Notes: a model not told the origin generated them from the letters alone. A DNA stretch of 39,910 bases from Clostridiaceae bacterium (GCA_016297645.1 JAEDGF010000007.1:1-39910); one strand, 5' to 3'. Positions 15,619-24,497 are shown, numbered from the stretch's first letter. Made by a program: numbers and translations.

Positions 15619-16587
15619 TTACCGATTCTGTTCCGCCGCAGCCTCAGCCAGTAAGGCAAGCTCGGAAAAAAGAGATACCGTGCTGAAACTGTCGCGCAGC
15701 TTTGCGGAATTTCTCAGACCCTTTGTGTACCACAGAGCGTGTTTTCGCATCTCGCGCATTCCGTTTCTTTCTCCTTTTATTTCGCACACCCGTTTTGCGT
15801 GGCGGAGCATTATGTTCATGCGCTCTTCAACGGTCGGAGCGGGAAGCTCCTCTCCGCATTCGAGAAGCGCGTTTATCTGGCTGAACAGCCACGGCGCGCC
15901 GAGAGTTCCTCTGCCTGCCATAACGAAGTCGCAGCCGGTGTATTCGTACATTCTTTTTGCATCCGCAGCCGAGAAAATGTCGCCGTTTCCTATGACGGGA
16001 ATTTTTACCGCCTGCTTGACTGCTTTTATCGCGTCAAGATCCGCACTCGGAGCGTACATCTGCTTTCTTGTCCTGCCGTGGATCGTTATGAAGGAAGCGC
16101 CGTTGGCTTCCGCCGTTTTTGCGAATTCAACGCAGTTTACGCTGTTTTCATCCCACCCTTTTCTGAACTTTACGGAAACGGGAATGTCCACCGTGTCGGC
16201 GACCGCGCGTATGATTTTTCCCGCAAGAACGGGGTCCTTCATCAGGGCGCTGCCGCAGCCGTTGTTGACGACCTTCGGTGCCGGGCAGCCCATGTTTATG
16301 TCAATAAAATCGGGTGAGAATTCGAGCGCCGCCGACGCCGCCTTTGTCATGTCCTCCGGGCTGCTGCCGAAAAGCTGTACGGCGCACGGCCTTTCCCCGT
16401 CGGTTATATTCATCAGCGTTTTCGACTTTTTATCGTCAAAGCATACGCCCTTCGCGCTGACCATTTCGCCTACGCAAAAGGCTGCCCCGTACGACATGCA
16501 AAGCTCCCTGAAAGGGGAGTCGGCTGTGCCTGCCATTGGGGCGAGGGCGGCGAATCTGTTATTCGGAATATTAAAAAAGGGAAACAA
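15619..16587 (-). CDS. dus: tRNA-dihydrouridine synthase, DusB-like
   Basis: FMN enzyme that reduces uridine to dihydrouridine in tRNA. It has an N-terminal TIM barrel (ALAPMAGTADSPFREL; AVQLFGSSPEDM), active-site loop DINMGCPAPKVVNNGCGSAL with the catalytic cysteine, VKFRKGWDE, FITIHGRTRKQMY, and FMN-phosphate motifs VIGNGDI and FVMAGRG, then a helical C-terminal tRNA-binding domain. The first in-frame ATG at 16611 has no ribosome binding site. AAAGGAGTGG lies inside that frame, 5 nt before a TTG at 16587 (MFPFFNIPNN), so TTG 16587 is the likely start. Divergent from polA across about 145 bp. Confidence 0.9.
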   Translation of the reverse strand: MFPFFNIPNNRFAALAPMAGTADSPFRELCMSYGAAFCVGEMVSAKGVCFDDKKSKTLMNITDGERPCAVQLFGSSPEDMTKAASAALEFSPDFIDINMGCPAPKVVNNGCGSALMKDPVLAGKIIRAVADTVDIPVSVKFRKGWDENSVNCVEFAKTAEANGASFITIHGRTRKQMYAPSADLDAIKAVKQAVKIPVIGNGDIFSAADAKRMYEYTGCDFVMAGRGTLGAPWLFSQINALLECGEELPAPTVEERMNIMLRHAKRVCEIKGERNGMREMRKHALWYTKGLRNSAKLRDSFSTVSLFSELALLAEAAAEQNR

Positions 16588-16732
16588 TTTTTCCACTCCT
16601 TTTTCGAACATAAAACGGCTTTACAAAACCGCAAAAGTAAATATAGCATAAAAAAATGAAAAAATAAAGTAGAATAATCATTCGGAATATGGTAATATAG
16701 AGTACAAATCGAAAAAAGTGTGAGGAAACAAC

Positions 16733-19321
16733 ATGATTTTACTTGCCATAGACGGTAACAGCCTGATAAACCGCGCGTTTTACGGCATAAAGGCTCTCAA
16801 TGCGCGTGACGGGCATTTTACCAACGCGCTGCACGGTTTTATGACCACATTTCTCAATCTTACGGAGCTGACCTCCGCGCAGGCGGTCGCAGTCGCGTTT
16901 GATGTGCGCGAACCCACCTTCCGCCATAAGATGTACGATGCGTACAAAGCCGGACGCAAGCCCATGCCCCCCGAGCTTTTTGAGCAAATGGAGCCGCTTA
17001 AAGAGCTTTTGCGTGCATACGGCTGCCACATAGTCGAATGCCCGGGCTTTGAAGCGGACGATATTCTCGGTACGCTTTCGGCAAACTGCAAAGCGCCCGA
17101 TAAATGCTATATCGCAACGGGCGACAGGGATTCCTTGCAGCTCGTAAGCGATAATACTACCGTGCTTTTGACAACGACAAAAATGGGCAAGACCGTCACT
17201 TCGGAATATACCCCGGAAAAGCTCTTTGAGGAATACGGCGTTTCGCCGGAGGGCATGATCGAGATAAAGGCGCTTCAAGGCGACTCCTCCGATAATATTC
17301 CCGGTGTTCAGGGAATAGGTCCGAAAACGGCAGGCGACCTGATAAAAAAATATTCCACCATTGAAAATATATACGACTCGCTTGATACGCTCGAAGTTTC
17401 CGCCGGAGTAAAAGCAAAGCTCGAAAAAGGAAAGGAAAGTGCGTTTTTCAGCAAAACTCTCGGCACTATCTGTAAGACCGCACCCGTCGAAAGCGCCGTG
17501 AGCGCGTACGCTCTTAATGAGCGCGACGATGAAAAGCTGCTGTCGCTTTTGTCCTATCACGAGCTTTTCAAAATAATCGCAAAGTTAAAGCTGTCACCGG
17601 AAAAGCCGAAAAAGCTTGCCGAACGCGCCGAACGGGAGTCCGCCGCCGCTGTTTTGCACGGCGATGAGGATTTTGACGCGCTTTGTAAAGAAAAAAGGCG
17701 CGGTGTTTCCTGCATTTTCGAAAACGGCGAACTGACGAAGCTTGCAGCCGCGGCGGACGGAAAATGCGTTGTCTGTGACGGTACGCCTGACGAGCTTGCC
17801 GATAAACTCGTGGAACTGATTTCGACCGGAGAATCGGTCGTTTTCGACAGCAAACAGATTTACTCTTACCTGATAAAGCACGGCAAAGCCGCGCCCGAGC
17901 GTCTTTGTGATGATATAAAGCTCGCGGCGTACCTGCTCGACCCGAACGCCGCCTCCTACGGAGTTCTTCCGCTCTCGCTTTCCTATAATGTTTCATGTCC
18001 GGAGTTTCCCGCAGACGAGGGCGACGCTGCCGTAATAAAAGAAGCTCTTCTGCTTCTCCCTCTTGCCGACAGACTCCTGTCCGCACTCGAAAGCAATTCG
18101 CAGGAGAAGCTGTACCGCGAGATAGAGCTGCCGCTTGCGCTTGTCCTAGCCGAAGCCGAAATCGCCGGAATGGCGGTAACCCCGAAAGCGATACTCGATT
18201 ACGCCGATGTGTTGCAGGCGAACGCGGACGAGCTGCAAGAGAAGATTTACGAGCTGGCAGGCGAGCGCTTTAATATCAATTCCCCGAAACAGCTCGGTGT
18301 TATTCTGTTTGAAAAGCTCGGGCTGCCGTGTAAAAAGAAAACGAAAACGGGCTACGCTACGGACGCGGATGTTCTTGAAGAACTCTCGCAGACAAACGAA
18401 ATTGCGTCGCTTATTATCAGATACAGAACATTTGCAAAGCTCAAAAGCACATACTGCGACGGGCTTTACAAGGCAATTGCGCCGGACGGGCGTATACACT
18501 GCTCCTTCAATCAGACCGAAACGAGGACGGGCAGACTTTCGTCCACCGACCCCAATTTGCAGAATATTCCCGTAAGAACGCCCGAGGGACGCGAGTTCCG
18601 CAAGTTCTTCACCGCTGCGGACGGCTGCATGATAATTGACGCGGACTATTCGCAGATCGAGCTGCGGGTCCTCGCCGCTATGGCGGACGATAAAAACATG
18701 ATAAACGCGTTCAATAACAACGAGGATATCCACACCGTTACAGCCGCCAAGGTTTTCGGTGTGCCGGAAAGCGAAGTCACCCCCACCCTCCGTTCGAGAG
18801 CAAAGGCGGTCAATTTCGGAATAGTTTACGGCATAGGCGCGTTTTCGCTCTCAAAGGACATTCATTCCACAAGGGCGGAGGCGGAGAGCTTCATAAACTC
18901 GTACCTTGCGCTTTATTCGTCTGTCGACAGCTTTATGAAAAACTGTATCGAGAGCGCAAAACAGCTCGGTTACGCCCAAACGCTTTTTAACCGCAGACGC
19001 TATCTGCCGGAACTGAACGCCTCCAACCATGCCGTCAGGTCTTTCGGCGAACGGGTGGCGCGCAATATGCCCATTCAGGGAACTGCTGCCGACATTATAA
19101 AAATCGCGATGATAAAGGTCAGCCGCCGCCTTAAAAGCGAGCTGCCCGAAGCAAGGCTCATTATGCAGGTGCACGACGAGCTTATAGTCGAAGCGCCCGA
19201 AAAACTTTCGCAAAAAGCGGCTGATATTCTCAAAGAGGAAATGGAGAACGCCGTAAAGCTTTCCGTGACTCTGAAAGCCGATGTCGGAATAGGAAAAACA
19301 TGGTATGACGCAAAAGGATAA
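16733..19321 (+). CDS. polA: DNA polymerase I, proofreading site degenerate
   Basis: An 862-aa family A polymerase for gap filling and Okazaki-fragment maturation. The N-terminal 5'-3' exonuclease domain (about 1-290) has LLAIDGNSLINRAFYG, GFEADDILGTL, ATGDRDSLQLV and GDSSDNIPGVQGIGPKTA. The middle 3'-5' exonuclease-like domain lacks the DxE metal site (SVVFDSKQIYSYLI where an acidic triad would be), so proofreading is probably lost, as in many Firmicutes Pol I. The polymerase domain carries motif A DADYSQIELRVLA, motif B RSRAKAVNFGIVYG and motif C QVHDELIVE. RBS GAGGA before ATG 16733. Its 3' end overlaps rimI by 17 nt. Confidence 0.96.
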   Translation: MILLAIDGNSLINRAFYGIKALNARDGHFTNALHGFMTTFLNLTELTSAQAVAVAFDVREPTFRHKMYDAYKAGRKPMPPELFEQMEPLKELLRAYGCHIVECPGFEADDILGTLSANCKAPDKCYIATGDRDSLQLVSDNTTVLLTTTKMGKTVTSEYTPEKLFEEYGVSPEGMIEIKALQGDSSDNIPGVQGIGPKTAGDLIKKYSTIENIYDSLDTLEVSAGVKAKLEKGKESAFFSKTLGTICKTAPVESAVSAYALNERDDEKLLSLLSYHELFKIIAKLKLSPEKPKKLAERAERESAAAVLHGDEDFDALCKEKRRGVSCIFENGELTKLAAAADGKCVVCDGTPDELADKLVELISTGESVVFDSKQIYSYLIKHGKAAPERLCDDIKLAAYLLDPNAASYGVLPLSLSYNVSCPEFPADEGDAAVIKEALLLLPLADRLLSALESNSQEKLYREIELPLALVLAEAEIAGMAVTPKAILDYADVLQANADELQEKIYELAGERFNINSPKQLGVILFEKLGLPCKKKTKTGYATDADVLEELSQTNEIASLIIRYRTFAKLKSTYCDGLYKAIAPDGRIHCSFNQTETRTGRLSSTDPNLQNIPVRTPEGREFRKFFTAADGCMIIDADYSQIELRVLAAMADDKNMINAFNNNEDIHTVTAAKVFGVPESEVTPTLRSRAKAVNFGIVYGIGAFSLSKDIHSTRAEAESFINSYLALYSSVDSFMKNCIESAKQLGYAQTLFNRRRYLPELNASNHAVRSFGERVARNMPIQGTAADIIKIAMIKVSRRLKSELPEARLIMQVHDELIVEAPEKLSQKAADILKEEMENAVKLSVTLKADVGIGKTWYDAKG

Positions 19322-19796
19322 CGCACCGAAAATAAAATACGGCTTGTTTTTCGCAGACGAAACGGACGCGCCGTATATTGCCGAAACAGAAAAAAGCTGC
19401 TTTTCCGAGCCGTGGAGCGAGAATGCCGTAACGGAGGAAATAAAAGCCGAGAACAGCGTTTTTATTGTTTGCCGCAGCGAAGAAAATAAAACGGTCGGAT
19501 ATATAAGCGGACGCGACAACAGCGGAGAATTTTATATAAACAATGTCGCTGTTTCGTCCGGGCTTCGCAAAAAAGGGATAGGGGAGGCGCTTGTCCGAAG
19601 GCTTATTGACGAAGTGAAAAGCCGCGGCTGCGAGTTTGCAACCCTCGAGGTGCGCGAGTCAAACGAAAACGCACGCAAGCTATACGAAAAATGCGGCTTT
19701 ACCGAAGTTGGAGTCAGGCGCGGTTTTTACCGCTCCCCGACGGAAAACGCCGTTTTATACACAATATTTTTTAATGACCCGGAGTTTCAAAAATGA
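19305..19796 (+). CDS. rimI: Ribosomal protein S18-alanine N-acetyltransferase, RimI family
   Basis: A 163-aa GNAT acetyltransferase. It has acetyl-CoA site motif A in GLRKKGIGEALVRRLIDEV (R-x-x-G-I-G form), preceded by FYINNVAVSSG, and motif B LEVRESNENARKLYEKCGF, typical of RimI. It overlaps polA by 17 nt and tsaD by 4 nt (ATGA), so all three are coupled. RimI beside tsaD is the standard arrangement. The N-terminal ~15 residues are an extension, and a later start is possible but no alternative has a better ribosome site. Confidence 0.88.
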   Translation: MTQKDNAPKIKYGLFFADETDAPYIAETEKSCFSEPWSENAVTEEIKAENSVFIVCRSEENKTVGYISGRDNSGEFYINNVAVSSGLRKKGIGEALVRRLIDEVKSRGCEFATLEVRESNENARKLYEKCGFTEVGVRRGFYRSPTENAVLYTIFFNDPEFQK

Positions 19797-20809
19797 ATAT
19801 TCTTGCAATTGAATCATCCTGTGACGATACCGGCGCCGCCGTCGTAAAGGACGGACGCGAGGTGCTTTCGTCCGTTATAGCTTCTCAGGTAGAGGAGCAT
19901 ATTCTCTACGGCGGAGTCGTCCCCGAGATAGCTTCGCGCCGCCACTGCGAGTCGATCTCTCATGTGGTCGAACAGGCGCTGGCGGACGCAAATGTGACTC
20001 TTGACGATATAGATGCCGTCGGCGTTACATATGCGCCGGGGCTTATAGGCGCTCTTTTGGTCGGAGTTAATTTCGCCAAGGGATTGGCATTTTCCGTCGG
20101 AAAACCGCTTGTCCCCGTTCATCACCTGAGGGGGCATATCGCTTCAAACTATATTTCTCACCCGGAGCTTGCACCGCCGTTTCTGGCGCTTGTTGTTTCG
20201 GGCGGACACACGCACCTCGTAAATGTAAAGGATTATACGCATTTCGAGGTCATCGGGCGCACACGCGACGACGCGGCAGGCGAAGCCATGGACAAAGCGG
20301 CGCGCGTTATGGGACTGCCGTACCCGGGCGGACTGAACATGGACAGAGTCTGCAAGGGCGGCGACAGAAAGGCGTATCATTTTCCCGCGCCGAAGGTTCA
20401 GGACAACGAGTTTGATTTCAGCTTTTCGGGGCTTAAAACCTCGGTTATAAACCTCGTTCACAACCTGACTCAAAAGGGCGAGGAGATAGATGTGAAAAAT
20501 ATCGGAGCGTCATATATGCACACGGTCGTGTCGTGCCTTTGCGACAGAACGATTCGCGCAGCGAAAGAATACCGTCCGTCGGCAATAGTCGTCGCAGGCG
20601 GAGTTTCCGCAAACAGTGTTCTGCGCGAGGAGCTTGCCGCAGCGTGTAAAAAGCTCGGCGTTCCGCTCTATTTCCCCGAGCTGCGCTATTGCGGAGATAA
20701 CGCCGCCATGATAGGCTCGCAGGCGTTTTATGAATTTTCCGCAGGCTTTACGGCGGGACTTGACCTGAACGCTTTTGCCACGCTCGAAATAGACGCAGAT
20801 ACTAAATAA
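19793..20809 (+). CDS. tsaD: tRNA N6-threonylcarbamoyladenosine transferase TsaD
   Basis: A 338-aa ASKHA-fold enzyme that transfers the threonylcarbamoyl group to A37 of ANN-decoding tRNAs. N-terminal MNILAIESSCDDTG is diagnostic. The metal ligands H111 and H115 lie in VHHLRGHIASN. Phosphate and nucleotide loops are seen in SGGHTHL, AGEAMDKAARVMGLPYPGG and VAGGVSANSVLR, with a final metal Asp in YCGDNAAMIGSQAF. RBS GGAG inside the rimI 3' end. Family partners TsaB and TsaE, often adjacent, are not in this window. Confidence 0.97.
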   Translation: MNILAIESSCDDTGAAVVKDGREVLSSVIASQVEEHILYGGVVPEIASRRHCESISHVVEQALADANVTLDDIDAVGVTYAPGLIGALLVGVNFAKGLAFSVGKPLVPVHHLRGHIASNYISHPELAPPFLALVVSGGHTHLVNVKDYTHFEVIGRTRDDAAGEAMDKAARVMGLPYPGGLNMDRVCKGGDRKAYHFPAPKVQDNEFDFSFSGLKTSVINLVHNLTQKGEEIDVKNIGASYMHTVVSCLCDRTIRAAKEYRPSAIVVAGGVSANSVLREELAAACKKLGVPLYFPELRYCGDNAAMIGSQAFYEFSAGFTAGLDLNAFATLEIDADTK

Positions 20810-20907
20810 ATGATGTGAGAGATATCCCCGGCATTGAAGAAAAGAGTATTACAAATGTTTTTTCCGATGTTTTTTCGGCGGAAAAAAGAATAAAGTGTCG
20901 TTAGCTG

Positions 20908-20936
20908 TTGACTTTTTCCGTCTGCCGCAATAAAAT
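20908..20936 (+). promoter_or_regulatory. Sigma-A promoter of murC
   Basis: TTGACT (20908-20913), a 17-nt spacer and TAAAAT (20931-20936). This would leave a leader of about 140 nt before murC, in which no clear structure was found. A second TACAAT near 21043 lacks a good -35. Confidence 0.65.
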
Positions 20937-21081
20937 AAAACGGTTGAACAGAAAAACAGGTGTTTGTTCGGCGGATAAGCCGGACGGAAAAAATATTTTG
21001 CCGCACGGAAAAGAACCATGGAACGAATCGTTTTTCGGCATACAATAGTAAAAGAGATATTGTGATTTAAGGTGAATTGAA

Positions 21082-22467
21082 ATGTACGAAATAGATGAAC
21101 TGCTCAAAAAAGTAAAACGCATACACTTCATAGGAATAGGCGGAGCCGGAATGTGTCCTCTCGCCGAGATACTCCACGCAAAGGGCTATCAGCTCTCCGG
21201 TTCGGACAACAATGAATCGGACACTCTCAACCGTATAAGAAAGCTCGGTATCCCCGTGGTTCTCGGACAGAAGGCGGAAAACATAGGCGATGCCGAAATG
21301 GTCGTGTTTACTGCGGCGCTCCTTCCCGATAACCCCGAGCTTGTCGCGGCACGGGAAATGGGTGTCCCCACCTTTGAGCGCTCGAAGCTCTTCGGTGCCG
21401 TCACAAGAAAATTCGGCAACTGCATAGGTGTTTGCGGAACGCACGGCAAAACGACGACTACCTCGCTTCTTACTCAGCTGCTGCTTCAATCCGGCATTGA
21501 TACCTCCGCCGTGATAGGCGGCAAGCTGCCGCTTATAAACGCAAACGGCAGAACCGGTACTGCCGATATGCTTGTCTGCGAAGCGTGCGAATTTGCCAAT
21601 ACCTTCCTCGATTTAAGTCCGAGTGTCGCCGTCATTCTGAATATTGATGCCGACCATCTTGAATTTTTCAAAACGATGGATAATCTTATTGCGTCCTTTG
21701 CGAAATTTGCAGCGATGGCGCGCGACGCGGTCATCTATAACGGCGATGACGAAAAAACGGTGAAAGCCGTAAAGCTGTCCGGCGCGAAAAAGCTTATTAC
21801 CTTCGGCTTCAAGCCCGAAAACGACTGGCACGCCGAAAACATCGGCTTCAAGCGCGGCGCGTTCCCGTATTTCGACCTCATTCACAAAGGCGAATTCGTC
21901 GGAAAGGTCGAGCTTAATGTCCCGGGGATTCATAATGTCCTGAATGCGCTTGCCGCTTTCGCCGCCGCAGATTTCGCAGGCGCGGATATGCAGAAATGTC
22001 TTGACTCCGTCAAGCAGTTCGGCGGTGCGGGCAGACGCTTTGAGATTCTCGGCGAGTATAACGACATTACGATAGCGGACGACTATGCACACCACCCTGC
22101 GGAGCTTAAAGTGACTCTTACCGCCGCAAAGGAAATGGAATTCAACCGCGTGTGGGCGGTCTTTCAGCCGTTTACCTTCTCACGCACATATATGCTGCTT
22201 GAAGATTTCGCGGAGGTTCTCCAAATCGCCGACAAGGTTGTTCTCACCGAAATTATGGGTTCTCGCGAAGTGAACACCTACGATATACACACCTACCAGC
22301 TTGCGGAAAAAATCCCGGGCTGCGTGTGGTTCGAGTCGTTTGATACGGTTGCACAGTATCTTTACGAAAACGCAAAGCCGGGCGACCTCGTTTTGACGCT
22401 CGGCTGCGGCGATGTGTACAAAATTGCGAAAAAATTGATAGCAAAGTATAAGGCAGACGAGAACTGA
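21082..22467 (+). CDS. murC: UDP-N-acetylmuramate--L-alanine ligase
   Basis: A 461-aa cytoplasmic Mur ligase that adds the first residue of the peptidoglycan stem peptide. It has N-terminal UDP-binding motif IHFIGIGGAGMCPLAEIL, ATP loop GVCGTHGKTTTTSLL, CEACEFANTFLDLSP, NIDADHLEFF, GIHNVLNALAA, and the C-terminal DDYAHHPAELKVTL typical of MurC. RBS AAGGTG before ATG 21082. It has a good promoter and is followed by a repeat-bearing 3' region with a terminator, so it looks monocistronic. Confidence 0.97.
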   Translation: MYEIDELLKKVKRIHFIGIGGAGMCPLAEILHAKGYQLSGSDNNESDTLNRIRKLGIPVVLGQKAENIGDAEMVVFTAALLPDNPELVAAREMGVPTFERSKLFGAVTRKFGNCIGVCGTHGKTTTTSLLTQLLLQSGIDTSAVIGGKLPLINANGRTGTADMLVCEACEFANTFLDLSPSVAVILNIDADHLEFFKTMDNLIASFAKFAAMARDAVIYNGDDEKTVKAVKLSGAKKLITFGFKPENDWHAENIGFKRGAFPYFDLIHKGEFVGKVELNVPGIHNVLNALAAFAAADFAGADMQKCLDSVKQFGGAGRRFEILGEYNDITIADDYAHHPAELKVTLTAAKEMEFNRVWAVFQPFTFSRTYMLLEDFAEVLQIADKVVLTEIMGSREVNTYDIHTYQLAEKIPGCVWFESFDTVAQYLYENAKPGDLVLTLGCGDVYKIAKKLIAKYKADEN

Positions 22468-22487
22468 ACCGCCATGCCCGAACCGCT

Positions 22488-22671
22488 GCCGCTGCACGGA
22501 AAAACTGACGCGGTGCGGCAAAATGTGTGAAGCAGACCGAACCGAAGCCGATTGCAGACGGATAAGACCGTGTAAAACGCCGTTGCAGGTGTGTGACACG
22601 AAGCACAACGCCGCTGTAAATGAACGACACGGGGTGCAATGCCGTTGCAGACGGAATTAACAAAACGGAAC
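22488..22671 (+). repeat. Degenerate tandem repeat, six units of about 31 bp
   Basis: A recurring GCCGNTGCAG core starts at 22488, 22547, 22579, 22610 and 22641. A weak unit lies near 22517. Spacing is 31, 31 and 32 bp between the last four cores and 59 bp (two units) between the first and third. The second half of the unit tends to GACAC followed by a GTGCAAC-like end. It lies after the murC stop and before its terminator, and no long plus-strand frame runs through it. It is not a CRISPR because there are no unique spacers. Confidence 0.7.
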
Positions 22672-22701
22672 GGGTAGCCTAACCGCATAAATAAAGAATT
22701 T

Positions 22702-22734
22702 CAGCACGGTTTCATGCCGTGCTGTTATTTTATC
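22702..22734 (+). terminator. Terminator downstream of murC and the tandem repeats
   Basis: An 8-bp perfect stem CAGCACGG (22702-22709) / CCGTGCTG (22717-22724) with a 7-nt loop, followed by TTATTTTAT. Confidence 0.75.
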
Positions 22735-22750
22735 GCGAAGTGTTAACAAT

Positions 22751-22797
22751 AAAATCCCGGCTAAAATTGGACGGTATCTGATTTTAGCCGAGATTTT
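22751..22797. repeat. Long inverted repeat next to a gene remnant
   Basis: 17-nt arms (22751-22767 and 22781-22797) pair with one mismatch around a 13-nt loop; the core CGGCTAAAAT / ATTTTAGCCG is perfect. It is followed by CGTTTTG. It could be a relic terminator, or an end scar of the event that left the pseudogene. Confidence 0.55.
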
Positions 22798-23020
22798 CGT
22801 TTTGCTGTCTTACAAAATGGTCGTCGCCCGAGGTCGCCGAAAGCGAAGCCACATGAGCGGCGCACTGCTTGAAAACTTTACGGTTTCCGAGATTATGAAA
22901 AGCTGTCGGAATGCCGGAAAAGAGCCGTACCTCATTATTATCGCGACTGCGATGCGAGAGAGATTGATGTCATTATCGAGGGCGACGGCAAGTCCGCTTG
23001 AAATTAAATTCAGAGGATTT
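22794..23020 (+). pseudogene. Remnant of an AAA ATPase with DUF4143 C-terminal domain
   Basis: Three reading frames join into the C-terminal part of this family. The first, from about 22803, reads CCLTKWSSPEVAESEAT. The next, from 22855, reads SGALLENFTVSEIMKS and continues RNAGKEPYL. The third, from 22936, reads YYRDCDAREIDVIIEGDGK. The reading then returns to the second frame at about 22996 with PLEIK. At least three frameshifts are needed, and the N-terminal AAA domain is absent. The D...ExK pattern (REID, EIK) is the nuclease-like core of DUF4143. Such genes are usually accessory and often lost. A 16-bp palindrome (23027-23042) lies just past it. Confidence 0.8.
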
Positions 23021-23098
23021 GTCAGCAGCTGCAATTGCAGCTTTGACTAAATAATTAGGAATGCATAAGTGAAAGGTCGTTATGGATTTAACCAAAAT

Positions 23099-23130
23099 AA
23101 CGCCGCAGGCTTTTATGTACCTGCGGCGTT
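23099..23130 (-). terminator. Terminator of glutamate dehydrogenase
   Basis: A perfect 11-bp stem AACGCCGCAGG (23099-23109) / CCTGCGGCGTT (23120-23130) with a 10-nt loop. The flanks are ATTTTGG on the minus side and TTGTTG on the plus side. It lies 21 nt past the gdhA stop. Confidence 0.75.
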
Positions 23131-23150
23131 TTGTTGATATGTCAGAAATT

Positions 23151-24497
23151 TTAATAGATACCCTGTGCGAGCATCGCCTCTGCCACTTTCTTGAAGCCGG
23201 CGATATTCGCGCCCGCTACGAGGTCGTAGCCGAGTCCGAATTCCTCTGCCGCTTCCGCCGAGTTGTCGTGGATATTCTTCATGATGGATCTCAATTTGTT
23301 GTCCACTTTTTCGGCGGTCCATGAATAGCGCATGGAGTTCTGGCACATTTCAAGAGCCGAAACCGCAACGCCGCCTGCGTTGACAGCCTTCGAGGGCGCG
23401 ACAGCCTTCATGTTTTCTTTCAGGAACGAGAGCGCCTCGTTTGTGGTGGGCATATTCGATACTTCGATATAGTATTTAACGCCGGCGTCAACTATGCGGC
23501 GCGCTTCTTCAATATCGACTTCGTTTTGAGTGGCGCAGGGCATGACGATATCGCATTTAACGCCCCACGGCTTCTCGCCCGGGTGGAACTCCGCGCCGAA
23601 CTTCTTTGCGTAGTCGGAGGTATCAAGAGTATTGCTTGCGCGCATTTCGAGCATATAGTTGATTTTTTCCTCTGTCGAAACGCCGTCCTTATCATAGACA
23701 TAGCCCTCCGGGCCCGAAATAGTAAGAACCTTTGCGCCAAGCTCGGTGAGCTTTTTTGCAACGCCCCACGCAACATTTCCGAAGCCGGAGATAGCCACCG
23801 TCTTGCCGTTTATATCGTCGCCGAAGTGTTCGAGAACGCTTTGCAGATAGTATACCGCGCCGTAGCCGGTAGCTTCGGGTCTTATAAGCGAACCGCCGTA
23901 GGAGATGCCCTTGCCGGTGAGAACGCCGTTGTTAAAGCTCGAAGTGAGTCTGCGGTACTGACCGTACAGGTAGCCGATCTCTCTGCCGCCTACTCCGATA
24001 TCGCCTGCCGGAACATCCACATCGGGTCCGATGTACTTAAAAAGCTCGCTCATAAACGACTGGCAGAAACGCATGACCTCCGCGTCGCTCTTGCCCCTCG
24101 GGTCGAAATCGGAGCCGCCCTTTGCGCCGCCGATGGGAAGTCCCGTAAGCGAGTTTTTGAAGGTCTGCTCAAAGCCTAAAAATTTGAGAATGCCGCTGTA
24201 TACGGTGGGGTGGAAGCGAAGCCCGCCCTTGTAGGGACCTATTGCCGCATTGAACTGGTAACGGTAGCCCTTATTTATCTGAATGTTGCCGTTGTCGTCA
24301 ACCCATGTTACTCTGAACGAAATGCCGCGATCCGGCTCAGCCATTCTGCCGAGTATATCATACTTTTCGTATTCCGGATGAGCTGCAACGAGCGGCTCTA
24401 TCGAACGGAATACCTCCTCGACGGTCTGAATAAACTCGGGTTCGCCCGCGTTCGTCTTCTTTACCTTTTGTATCGTTTTTTCGATGTAGTCGTTCAT
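23151..24497 (-). CDS. gdhA: Glutamate dehydrogenase (hexameric, class I)
   Basis: Interconverts 2-oxoglutarate plus ammonia and glutamate; in anaerobic Clostridia it is a main ammonia-assimilating or amino-acid-fermenting step. At 448 aa it fits the small hexameric class. Substrate motifs are GYRYQFNAAIGPYKGGLRFHP, the catalytic-lysine loop LPIGGAKGGSDFDPRG and DVPAGDIGVGGREIGYL. The nucleotide fold is VAISGFGNVAWG, and EVSNMPTTNEA follows. The fingerprint (GFGNVA with downstream SGPEGYVYDKDG) looks more NADP- than NAD-like, but coenzyme choice is uncertain. RBS AGGAGGG. Divergent from sigG. Confidence 0.96.
   Translation of the reverse strand: MNDYIEKTIQKVKKTNAGEPEFIQTVEEVFRSIEPLVAAHPEYEKYDILGRMAEPDRGISFRVTWVDDNGNIQINKGYRYQFNAAIGPYKGGLRFHPTVYSGILKFLGFEQTFKNSLTGLPIGGAKGGSDFDPRGKSDAEVMRFCQSFMSELFKYIGPDVDVPAGDIGVGGREIGYLYGQYRRLTSSFNNGVLTGKGISYGGSLIRPEATGYGAVYYLQSVLEHFGDDINGKTVAISGFGNVAWGVAKKLTELGAKVLTISGPEGYVYDKDGVSTEEKINYMLEMRASNTLDTSDYAKKFGAEFHPGEKPWGVKCDIVMPCATQNEVDIEEARRIVDAGVKYYIEVSNMPTTNEALSFLKENMKAVAPSKAVNAGGVAVSALEMCQNSMRYSWTAEKVDNKLRSIMKNIHDNSAEAAEEFGLGYDLVAGANIAGFKKVAEAMLAQGIY

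Noticed and set aside
20858..20887. Hairpin TTTTTTCCG / CGGAAAAAA after tsaD as a terminator
   Set aside because: The stem is mostly A-T, and no T-run follows on the plus strand. It may be incidental.
22579..22650. CRISPR array from ~31-bp periodicity
   Set aside because: The whole unit is degenerate and there are no unique spacers between conserved repeats; no cas genes nearby.
23027..23042. 16-bp perfect palindrome AGCTGCAATTGCAGCT as an operator
   Set aside because: It lies in the pseudogene tail, not near a promoter; a palindrome this size in decayed DNA is weak evidence.
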